Assembly (NCBI GenBank): GCA_020024735.1
Contig: JAHHTI010000053.1
Span: 1-7,118, forward strand
Source of the DNA: Mycoplasmataceae bacterium
GTDB taxonomy: Bacteria; Bacillota_I; Bacilli_A; Mycoplasmatales; Mycoplasmoidaceae
DNA: 7,118 nt
Direction of reading: 5' to 3'
The notes under the pieces: generated by a model
What the model saw: the letters and a program-made list of their open reading frames with translations, nothing else
Told to the model about the DNA's origin: nothing
The model's database searches: none
Shown here: positions 1-7,118 of the stretch, in pieces
Position numbering within the stretch: the first letter of the stretch is position 1
Layout of the letters: each line of letters opens with the position of its first letter
Program-made: the position numbers and the translations under genes

Positions 1-9
1 ATATTTATA

Positions 10-15
10 TATAAT
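10..15 (+). promoter_or_regulatory. Candidate -10 box for the membrane-protein gene at 41
   Basis: A perfect TATAAT lies at 10-15, 25 bases before the ATG at 41. The surroundings are almost pure A/T, so chance matches are likely, and the -35 region would fall outside the window. The only ribosome-binding hint is a weak AGG at 32-34. Confidence 0.4.
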
Positions 16-40
16 ATAAAACATAAATACTAGGTAAAAA

Positions 41-1441
41 ATGATTTTTAAAAGAAGAGAAGAAATTGGTGCAACAGTAGAAAATAAACAAGAATTATTA
101 GATAATTCTGAATTTGTTTTATTGGATGAAGAAACTAAAAAAGTTGCGGCTAGTAAGAAGAAAACCCCTAAACAATGAACTCATGATACTTGTGATGTAA
201 TTAAACAAGGAACAATTGATTTTTACCAAAAAACACAAACCTATTGTAAAGACAATAAATTTAATATTTGAAAAAGATTTTTAGGCTTATTAAGTATTTA
301 TTTCATTGTCTTTACTTTTACATTAGCTTGTTTTCCATTTTCATATTTTATTCCTGAATCTGGAACAGCTACTACTTTAAAGAATTTTTACTTTTATAAC
401 GGATCATCTTTAACTTTATCAGGACCTGGAATTGCTTATATTGTTTCTTTAATCATTTTAATTGGTTGTTGAATTGGTCATATTTTTATGTACAAAAAAT
501 ATGAAAGCAATAAATATAGTAAAGAAAATGCTCATGCTTCTAAAAAGAATATGATGTTTTATGTGTTAAAGTTCTTATCTTGAACTTGTTTAATTGCTGG
601 ATTATTCTTTATCTTCTTATTAATTATCTTACCTCCTAACATTAATCAATATAATACCTATCTTCAAAATCAAGAAATCATTGGTCAAGTTAAAGCTAGC
701 TATGATAGTCATACTTTACCTTCTTTAGCTGAAAATATCAAAAAAGATTTTTTACAAATTTTAGGTGTTCCTATGACTGCAGGTAGTGATATTGATACAC
801 TTGTAGGAAAAACTTTTACTGATAGTTATGATTGAATGGCAAATCCTGCTGTAAATTTCCTTACTTTCTATAATGTTTCATCAGGTGGTGTTTCTAGTTT
901 TTCTACTGCTGGTATTGTAGTGCTAGTATTTGGGTCAATCTTTGCAAGCTTCGGTGTTATTAGTTTTGCTATTAAATATGTTGCTAGTTACTTTAATGAA
1001 GATAGAATTAATAATCTTAAAGAAATGAATATTAATTTCAACTTTAATTTTAATGATACTAAAGAAAATCTTGAATCTATTAACCAAAAACTTAAAGGAG
1101 TTTATGCTAACTCTCAACAAAAAATCCAAGAACGTAAGAATAAAGATTCCTTTAGAAAATATAAAAAACGTCTTATTGAAGAAGGAAAAGATACTAATTC
1201 AGATAGATTTACTACTGATGTTGAAAATTTAAATAAAGAACAAGCAGTTAAACCAGAAGATATTTCAATTTTCCAAACTTTTAAATCAGCTATCAAGGAA
1301 AGCGTTAAGAAACGTCAAATTGAAAAACAATATGATAATAATATTGCTACTGATAAAAAGAGAATGAAACCATCTAAACCAGAAATTGCAGTTCCTGATG
1401 AAGAATTAGATGATATCATTGATTCTTTAGATATTAAATAG
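41..1441 (+). CDS. Hypothetical four-helix membrane protein with charged cytoplasmic tail
   Basis: This is a 466-residue open frame read with UGA as Trp (for example the TGA codons at 176, 269 and 833). The ATG at 41 is the first start, with a weak AGG six bases upstream. Hydrophobic segments lie at about residues 80-105, 128-150, 171-198 and 287-311. A Lys-rich N-terminus of about 75 residues precedes the first helix, and a Lys-rich loop (about 150-170) lies between helices 2 and 3. By the positive-inside rule both termini are cytoplasmic, and a loop of about 85 residues between helices 3 and 4 is outside. The C-terminal 150 residues are highly charged and probably helical. They begin with a short alternating Asn/Phe run (about 330-339) and end in an acidic stretch, EELDDIIDSLDI. 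I do not recognise the family. ileS follows 52 bp downstream on the same strand, so co-transcription is plausible, but no functional link is implied. Confidence 0.9.
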
Positions 1442-1475
1442 TTAATACTAAAAGTTAGCACTTTGTCCATATTTG

Positions 1476-1484
1476 AGGAAGGAG
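1476..1484 (+). promoter_or_regulatory. Strong Shine-Dalgarno site of ileS
   Basis: AGGAAGGAG at 1476-1484 ends nine bases before the ATG at 1494 and fixes that start. It is the only strong anti-16S complement in front of a gene in this window. The 52-base gap upstream shows no convincing promoter and no T-box leader motif. Confidence 0.8.
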
Positions 1485-1493
1485 TAATCATTA

Positions 1494-4205
1494 ATGGCTA
1501 GTGAATATAAAGATACCTTAATAATGCCGCAAACCGCGATGGAAATGAAGGCTAATTTACCACAAAAAGAACCACAAATTCAAGCATTTTGAAAAGATCA
1601 CGAAATTTATCAAAAATTACTTAAGAAAAACTCTCATAATCCGCAATTCACTTTACATGATGGTCCTCCTTATGCCAATGGAAACATTCATATTGGTCAT
1701 GCTTTAAACAAGACTCTAAAAGACATTATTGTGCGATATAAAAGTATGTGTGGTTTTTCTACGCACTTTATTCCTGGATGAGATACTCATGGTTTACCAA
1801 TTGAAAATGCCATTGCTAAAATTGATAATAATTTTGAAAAGGGTGATTTAAGTGCAATTGAAAAAAGAAGACAATGTAAGGAATACGCTTTACAACAAGT
1901 TGCTACCCAACAAACACAATTTGCTTCAATTGGTCTATTAACTGATTTTAAAGAAAAGTATTTAACATTAGATACTACTTTTGAAACTCATGAATTAAAT
2001 CTTTTTAAAGAAATGGTAAAACAAAAGATTGTTTATCAAGATTACAAACCAGTTTATTGATCTTGATCATCAGTTTCTTCCTTAGCAGATGCTGAAATTG
2101 AATATGCTGATGTCAAGTCACCATCAATTTATATTGCCTTTAAGGTATGTGATTCACAAAAACTTTGGGGATTGGAAGATGTTAATCTAATAATTTGAAC
2201 TACTACCCCATGAACAATTCCTGCCAATTTAGCGATTGCTGTTAATCCACATTTTGAATATGTTATTTTTAAAGCAAATGACAAATTTTATTTAGTGGCA
2301 GAAGATTTATTAAAGAGTGTATCTGAAGCTCTTGGTTTTGGTGATGTTGAAGTGGTTAAAAAAGTAAAAGGAACTTCACTAGAATTAGTTAAATATATAC
2401 ATCCTTTAAATCAACATATAAATCCTGTTATTTTAGCTGAATATGTAACTAATGATAGTGGTACTGGTTTGGTACATAACGCTCCTGGTTTTGGTTTAGA
2501 TGACTATTATGCTTGTAAGAAATATCATATTGATGTTTATTGTCCCATTGATGATTATGGCTGTTATGATAAAACAATTAATGACAAAGAATTAGAAGGT
2601 ATGTTTTATCTAGATGCTAATAAAGTTATTGGTCAAAGATTAGAAGCTTGTGGAGCTTTACTAGCATTAAAGTTTATTACTCACTCAGCAGCTCACGATT
2701 GAAGAACTAAAAAACCAGTGATGTACCGAGCGACTAAACAATGATTTGTGAATATTAAAGCTTTACATCCACAAATTTTAAAAACTTTAAGTAATGATGT
2801 CACTTCTTCTGTTCCTAAGACTATTGAAAGAATTAAGGAAATGGTTTTAAACCGGGACGAATGATGTATCTCAAGACAAAGAGTATGAGGAGTTCCGATT
2901 CCTATTATTTTTGATGCTAATAAAGAACCTTTATTTGATTTGGAATTAATTGAACACATTATTACCATTTTATCCCAAGAAGGAACTGATACTTGATTTA
3001 TCAAGGATGCTGAATATTTCTTGACTGATAAATATTTAGCAACTGGCCAAAAATATACTAAAGAAAAAGATATTCTTGATGTGTGATTTGATTCTGGTAG
3101 TAGTTTTGGAGTTTTAAAACAACATCATTTAAATTTCCCAGCTGATTTATATTTAGAAGGTTCTGATCAATTTAGAGGATGATTTAACTCTTCTTTAATT
3201 TGTGCAACTATTTTAAATAATCAAGCTCCTTATAAATATTTATTACAACATGGATTTACTTTGGATGAAAAAGGAAATAAGATGTCTAAGTCTTTAGGTA
3301 ACACTATTTCACCTTTAGATGTCTTTAAGGAATATGGTGCTGACATCTTTAGAACATGGGTAGCTACTAGTGATTATTCCATTGATACACGATTTGGTTT
3401 TAATATTTTAAAACAAACTAGTGAAACCTACCGAAAGATTAGAAATACTTTATTTAGATATACTTTAAGTAATTTGCATGACTTTGATGTGAAATTACAT
3501 TGACAAACTAGTTTAGCACTTGAAGATAATTACATCTTACATTGTTTAAATGAAAACTTAAAGAGAATTAGTTATGCTTATGATAACTATAAATTTATTG
3601 ATGTGATTAAGACTATTAATAACTTTACCATTGAATTATCTCAATGATATTTTGATATTATCAAGGATGCATTATATTGCGAAGAAACCAATGCTATTAG
3701 AAGAAGACAAATCCAAACTGTTTTATATCAAATCCTAGATACTTTATTAATTGCTTTAACTCCTATTATGCCTCACACTTGTGAAGAAGTTTACCAATTA
3801 TTTAATAAGACTAATAAGTGTGAATCAATTGCTTTAGAAACCTTTATCAAAGAAGTTCCAACCCATATTGATGCTAGCACTATTAACGCCTTCAATTCTT
3901 TCTTTAATTTAAAAGATACCATTTATTGTGAATTAGAAAATATGCGAAACCAAGGTATCTTAAAGAAGAACAATGAAGCAACTATTATCATCCCTTCAGC
4001 AATGTTAGCTGACATTCCTTTTAGTGAAAAACAAATACAACTATATCTAAATGTTGCCAAAGTGATAAAGGATGATAATAGTCAACAATTACAAATTAAA
4101 AATGAAGGATTAAAGAAATGCTGCCGTTGTTGAAATCATTTTGATAATAAAGATATGGCAAGTGATGATTTATGTCATCGATGTCATCAAGTTATTCATC
4201 ATTAA
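1494..4205 (+). CDS. ileS: Isoleucyl-tRNA synthetase
   Basis: Class I synthetase that activates isoleucine with ATP and charges tRNA-Ile in the cytoplasm. The complete 903-aa protein matches the usual bacterial length. Visible motifs in order are: the ATP-binding HIGH motif at residues 66-69 within [24 protein letters not shown]; the editing (CP1) Thr-rich motif WTTTPWTIPAN; the second editing motif at 323-338 ([16 protein letters not shown]); HDWRTKKPV; SRQRVWG at about 459-466; DVWFDSGSS at 529-537; [11 protein letters not shown] at 554-564; KMSKS at 596-600; and a C-terminal zinc knuckle C876-x2-C879 ... C894-x2-C897. The Firmicutes-like sequence and zinc finger fit the bacterial type 1 enzyme. 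Many conserved Trp codons are TGA; TGG occurs at 2166 and 3357. In the editing site His328 and Asp337 are kept, but the positions usually Thr and His in HTAPGHG are Asn329 and Phe333. The stop codon abuts that of the convergent gene. Confidence 0.98.
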
Positions 4206-5072
4206 TTATTTAGGAGCATTTTTTTCTAAAACCTTTTTATCTAAGATAATCTTTTGATTATTCAATAATCAAATAATATCTTCTGGTTCATTTCCAATAA
4301 TAATGGATTTAGTTAGTGCTCCAAATACAGAAGCCGAGATTAGTCAACCAATTAAACCGATAAAGAAGATTACTGTTAAAGCAATATAGACAGGAATGGT
4401 ATAACCATTATATAAAGTAGTATTAATTACTGCAACTTCTTCTTTATAAGTATTAGAGATGTTAATAAAAAGTTTTTGTAATTCTTCAGCATGTGCATTA
4501 TATCATTCTAATTGCATATGATCAATGCTTCCATCATTAGCTACAATGTATTGAAAGACATCATTAATCTTAGTAAGAATGATATGAGTGGGATGATAAA
4601 ATTCATTTTTGATTTTTGTCAGTAATATACATCAAGTAATTAAAACAACACAAATCATACATATATTAACAATTCTTTTACTTAAACACACATTAAACAA
4701 TTTTTTATTTTGACTAATGCGATGATAGTAAAAATATTCATTACTAAATAATAATCCATTAGCTCCAATCCGAATGATTAAATAGATTGCAACAAAAGGT
4801 ATTGCAGTTGCTATCCCAAAATCTAATAATCGTGTAATATTATTTTTAGCCTGATTTAATAAAGAGATAGCTTTTCTAGCTTGGTCAAAACCTTGTGCCA
4901 TATTAATGTTGATGTGGTTTAATTGCTGAATATTTTTACCTAAAAGAATGGCAGAAATTGGGACAACTAAAAAAATTCCTAAAGCTATAATTCCAAAAAT
5001 AATAGAAATTAAAATTTCTATAAATCGCATTCGATGTTCTCTTTGAATTTCATTGCGAATTGATGTTTCCAT
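4206..5072 (-). CDS. Hypothetical four-helix membrane protein, convergent with ileS
   Basis: This is a 288-residue frame starting at the ATG at 5072-5070 and ending with TAA at 4208-4206. It is read through TGA as Trp at 4632, 4503, 4344 and 4269. Hydrophobic segments are at about residues 18-45, 82-100, 134-152 and 226-256. The basic N-terminus, the basic 108-133 loop and the charged tail (about 258-288, many Lys and acidic residues) suggest both termini are inside. The segment 46-81 is polar with regularly spaced hydrophobics and could form an amphipathic or coiled helix outside. The loop of about 70 residues between helices 3 and 4 is also predicted outside. No catalytic motif and no recognised family. 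There is no Shine-Dalgarno sequence, but a perfect TATAAT lies 21 bases upstream. Its layout resembles the protein at 41-1441, although I see no clear sequence similarity. Confidence 0.87.
4237..4273. repeat. Two adjacent dyads inside the 3' end of the convergent gene
   Basis: A perfect palindrome has 10-bp arms at 4253-4262 and 4264-4273 around a single C. A smaller one has 6-bp arms at 4237-4242 and 4244-4249. As RNA the first could fold as 9 bp with a three-base loop. They lie 32-68 bases past the ileS stop and within the coding end of the minus-strand gene. Neither is GC-rich nor followed by a clean U tract, so a terminator role is only a possibility. Confidence 0.4.
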
Positions 5073-5245
5073 AGAAAATAATTAATATAATTAATTATAG
5101 CGAAAATTATAAAGCTTTTTTATATGCTTTGAATAAAAGAAGAATAATGAATGCTTGGTTATTCTTTGTTTCTCTTAAACAAATAATTAACACTTATTTA
5201 TAGAAACAATGTCTTAAATTTCATCACTAATTGATACAAAAATCT
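5073..5245. other. Left part of the divergent intergenic region, no gene seen
   Basis: This stretch has no open frame with a plausible start. Apart from the minus-strand -10 box it holds a small inverted repeat, AAGAATAA at 5140-5147 and TTATTCTT at 5159-5166 (8-bp arms, 11-base loop), and a 5-bp AAAGC/GCTTT pair at 5111-5115 and 5126-5130. Both are AT-rich and weak. Neither looks like a convincing terminator or structured RNA. Confidence 0.5.
5094..5099 (-). promoter_or_regulatory. Candidate -10 box for the minus-strand membrane-protein gene
   Basis: Read on the minus strand, 5099 to 5094 is a perfect TATAAT ending 21 bases before the ATG. This would give a leader of roughly 15 bases without a Shine-Dalgarno sequence. 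No good -35 box is seen at the expected spacing. It sits in a palindromic ATTAAT/ATTAAT-rich stretch, so a chance match is possible. Confidence 0.5.
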
Positions 5246-5314
5246 ACCAGAGTTTTTTATCAAATTTTACCAGAGTTTTTTATCAAATTTCACCAGAGTT
5301 TTTTATCAAATTTT
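5246..5314. repeat. Three 23-bp tandem repeats upstream of the ATPase gene
   Basis: Units at 5246-5268, 5269-5291 and 5292-5314 are identical except for the last base (T, C, T). Each unit reads ACCAGAG, then six T, then ATC, AAA and three T plus the variable base. The array ends 26 bp before the ATPase start and just upstream of its -10 region. A GTTTTTTAT string at 5315-5323 matches part of a unit but is out of phase. Such an array could be a set of protein-binding sites, a curved upstream element, or a length-variable spacer; the sequence does not decide between these. Confidence 0.95.
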
Positions 5315-5320
5315 GTTTTT

Positions 5321-5331
5321 TATTATAAAAT
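5321..5331 (+). promoter_or_regulatory. Candidate -10 region of the ATPase gene
   Basis: TATTATAAAAT at 5321-5331 contains two overlapping -10-like hexamers, TATTAT (5321-5326) and TAAAAT (5326-5331). They end 14 and 9 bases before the ATG at 5341. With no Shine-Dalgarno sequence between, the transcript would be leaderless or nearly so. The matching -35 region would fall inside the third 23-bp repeat, so anything bound to the array could affect initiation. Confidence 0.5.
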
Positions 5332-5340
5332 AATAACACT

Positions 5341-6639
5341 ATGGAAAAATATATTAAAAGAATATCTGAAAAAATTATAGAAGAATTTAACAAAGAAATT
5401 AAGTGTGCAATTTTAATTACTGGACCTAAGTGATGTGGCAAAAGTTTTTTGGCTAGACAGTATGCAAACTATGAATTGGATGTTAGCAATTTAAAACATA
5501 TGAGTAAAGACATTGTTGAATCAAAAATATCTGATGTCATTGATAAACATCAAATACCAATTTTAATTGATGAATGACAAGAAGCTCCTATGATATGAGA
5601 TGTAACCAAAAAAATAATTGATAAAACAACTAAAAAAGGAATCAATTTATTGCTAACAGGTTCTTCTACACCGGCATACAAAAATAAGATAACTCACTCA
5701 GGAGTAGGTAGAATTTTTAAAATTTGATTAAGTACATTAACATTTGATGAAATTAATCATCTTGAGAAAAAACTAAGTTTCACTAAATTATTTGAATGTA
5801 AAAATAATCAAGAAATAAGAGAACATATTAAGGAAGTACCTTTATTAGAAAATAATTATAATTCATGTTTAGAAAGAATAGCATATGGTTGTTGACCTGA
5901 AGTAGTCGTTAATGAAATTAAAAGTAGTAAATATGCTGAAAGATATGCTAAGGATTTAAGTGAAACTAATTTTAGAGAAGTTAATGGTTTGATTCCTAAT
6001 AAAAAACTTTCTACTTTAATTTTAAAAGCTATGGCTAGATTAAATGCTACAACTATGGAATTAAGTAAAATTCAAAGAGATTTAGGAAATGAAAACATTT
6101 CAAGAAACACATTAGATAAATATTGAGAAGCTTTTAATAGTATTTCTTTGCTAATCGAAGTGGATTCTTTTTCATTAAATGCAAGATCAAAGACTCAATT
6201 GAGATTAAAACCCAAAGTTTATTTTTGTGATCCTTCTATTGTTGCATCAATATTAAATCTGAAAACTCCTGATGCTTTAATGCAAGATTATAAAACACTA
6301 GGCTTCTTGTTTGAAAACCTTGTGATGAAAGATCTTATGGTATATGCACAAGCATTCGGTGGCACATTATATTATTTTAGAAATAATAATAATTTAGAAG
6401 TCGATGCTATCATTCAATATAACAACCGTCAATGAGGAGCGATTGAGATTAAATTAGGATCTGATAATATTGATAAAGCTGCTAAAAACTTATTAAATTT
6501 TAAAGAAAAATTTGAAGTTAAGGATAATACTATTGAATCTAAACCTTCATTTTTAATGGTAATTAGTGCTGCTGTATCGATTGCATATATGAGAGACGAT
6601 GGAGTTATAGTATGTCCACCAACAGTTCTTGGAGTATAG
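5341..6639 (+). CDS. AAA-type ATPase with C-terminal DUF4143 (PD-(D/E)xK-like) domain
   Basis: A 432-aa protein of the ATP-binding family typical of prokaryotic AAA + DUF4143 proteins; cellular role unknown. The N-terminal ATPase has Walker A GPKWCGKS at residues 28-35, Walker B ILIDEW with Asp77-Glu78, a sensor-1-like LLLTGSS at about 103-109 and GVGRI with Arg124. A YGCWPEVV segment and a probable helix-turn-helix region follow (about 221-275). The C-terminal part has FCDPSIVASIL, then FLFENL (Glu325), LEVDAII (Asp355) and AIEIKLG (Glu369, Lys371), the acidic/ExK pattern of the restriction-nuclease fold. All sets of motifs are intact, so the gene appears functional. The ATG at 5341 is the first start after the repeat array, without a Shine-Dalgarno sequence. 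Trp codons are TGA. The gene stands alone with its own promoter. This family is often accessory and varies in copy number between strains (family knowledge). Nuclease activity is not shown here. Confidence 0.95.
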
Positions 6640-6663
6640 TTTTTTGTATAAGAGAATAACACT

Positions 6664-6684
6664 TAACAAATGTTAGCGCTTAAC
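6664..6684. promoter_or_regulatory. Overlapping dyads at the -35 region of the last gene
   Basis: TAACA-AA-TGTTA (6664-6675) is a perfect 5-bp dyad. It runs into AGCGCT (6675-6680), a 6-base palindrome flanked by imperfect GTT/AAC arms. CTTAAC is also repeated directly at 6662 and 6679. The cluster overlaps the -35 box at 6680, which would suit a repressor site. It could instead be a weak terminator of the ATPase gene, but no U tract follows. Confidence 0.3.
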
Positions 6685-6708
6685 GAAAAGTTATAAATTA
6701 TTTATAAT
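6680..6708 (+). promoter_or_regulatory. Sigma70-type promoter of the secreted-protein gene
   Basis: TTAACG at 6680-6685 (four of six -35 bases) is separated by 17 bases from a perfect TATAAT at 6703-6708. The ATG follows seven bases later at 6716, so transcription should begin at or within a base or so of the start codon. There is no Shine-Dalgarno sequence, which points to a leaderless mRNA. Confidence 0.65.
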
Positions 6709-6715
6709 TTATTAT

Positions 6716-7118
6716 ATGAAGAACTTCTTTTGAAAATGTAGTAGTATATGTATCATTTTGCTTTCATTGTTTACTACATTCTTTTTATTCTCTAATGCTA
6801 AATCTAGCAGTAGAGTAGATAACAATAATATTACTTTTAATGATACCAACAAAGCTTGACAAGTACCCAATCTAATTGCTACTTATGATCAATCTTATGA
6901 AGTTGCAAAGTCTTTTAGTAAAAGTGATACTTCGTTTTATTATCCCGGTTTAGATATTGATAAAAATAAGATATTCAATCAAATGTCACAAAATATTGGA
7001 GAATTAGAAGTTAGCTCAACACAAGCTTTGTGTAGTAATCCTGCCTCTAGATTGCTTTATAACAAAAAATACCATTTATTTTTACAATTGGAAGTTAATA
7101 TAGATTTTAGTGTTTCAG
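6716..7118 (+). CDS. Partial secreted or membrane-anchored protein, unknown function
   Basis: The frame is open from the ATG at 6716 to the window edge (134 full codons), with TGA read as Trp at 6731 and 6857, so the 3' end is missing. The N-terminus looks like a signal sequence: MKN, a Lys at residue 7, a hydrophobic core at about 11-26, and a small-residue site S-N-A at 26-28 before a polar Ser-rich stretch. There is no lipobox Cys after the core, so it is not an obvious lipoprotein. It may be cleaved by a signal peptidase or remain N-terminally anchored. The visible remainder is polar, with no recognised domain. The start is supported by the promoter seven bases upstream. It is probably transcribed separately from the ATPase gene, which ends 76 bp before it. 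Confidence 0.82.

Noticed and set aside
935..1296. Antisense open frames at 935-1129 and 1114-1296 on the minus strand
   Set aside because: They lie wholly inside the membrane-protein gene at 41-1441, have no promoter or ribosome-binding signal, and encode low-complexity sequence expected from the complement of AT-rich coding DNA.
1442..1493. Possible T-box leader or riboswitch in front of ileS
   Set aside because: The gap is only 52 bases, has no T-box core motif and only a 4-bp CTAA/TTAG pair, which is far too short for a T-box.
2693..3004. Antisense open frame of 103 codons on the minus strand
   Set aside because: It overlaps conserved IleRS coding sequence (the HDWRTKKP to WGVPIP region) and has no independent support.
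2295..4133. Appearance of ileS as a broken gene in several fragments
   Set aside because: All fragments are in the same frame and are separated only by TGA codons, several at conserved Trp positions of IleRS. This is UGA decoding as Trp, not a pseudogene or frameshift.
5140..5166. Inverted repeat as a terminator or small RNA
   Set aside because: The 8-bp stem has a single G-C pair and an 11-base loop, and both flanking genes diverge from this region so no terminator is needed here.
5246..5314. CRISPR array interpretation of the 23-bp repeats
   Set aside because: The units are directly adjacent with no spacers between them, and no cas gene is present. It is a simple tandem repeat.
6429..6662. 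Antisense open frame of 77 codons on the minus strand
   Set aside because: It covers the conserved ExK end of the ATPase gene in the opposite direction, with no promoter or known domain.

Overview
The window looks like a chromosomal segment of a mollicute (Mycoplasma-like, Mycoplasmatota). Base composition is strongly AT-rich, and every long gene is readable only if UGA is tryptophan (translation table 4). For example, the isoleucyl-tRNA synthetase keeps its family sequence straight through many in-frame TGA codons, at conserved Trp positions such as those in the SRQRVWG and DVWFDSG motifs. Only two TGG codons were noticed, both in ileS. With the standard code each gene would look like a series of fragments. 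The genus cannot be named from the sequence alone.

Layout: (1) 41-1441 (+), a four-helix membrane protein of unknown function with a long charged cytoplasmic tail. (2) 1494-4205 (+), complete ileS (903 aa), 52 bp downstream and carrying the only strong Shine-Dalgarno sequence in the window. (3) 4206-5072 (-), a second unrecognised four-helix membrane protein, convergent with ileS; the two stop codons touch. (4) 5073-5340, a 268-bp divergent intergenic region holding promoters for both sides and three nearly perfect 23-bp tandem repeats. (5) 5341-6639 (+), a complete AAA-type ATPase with a C-terminal DUF4143 / PD-(D/E)xK-like domain. (6) 6640-6715, a short intergenic region with overlapping dyads and a good sigma70-type promoter. 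(7) 6716 to the window end (+), the start of a secreted or membrane-anchored protein, cut by the window edge.

How the parts fit: ileS is a housekeeping gene and may be co-transcribed with the upstream membrane protein. The right half (tandem repeats, DUF4143 ATPase, secreted protein) looks like accessory content with separate promoters rather than one operon. The genes at 5341 and 6716 have promoter-like -10 boxes only about 7-14 bases from the ATG and no Shine-Dalgarno sequence, which suggests leaderless or near-leaderless mRNAs.

The observations most worth a second look are the helically spaced A/T tracts in the 23-bp repeat array in front of the ATPase gene, and the altered residues in the IleRS editing pocket. 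No RNA gene, CRISPR array or insertion sequence was seen.
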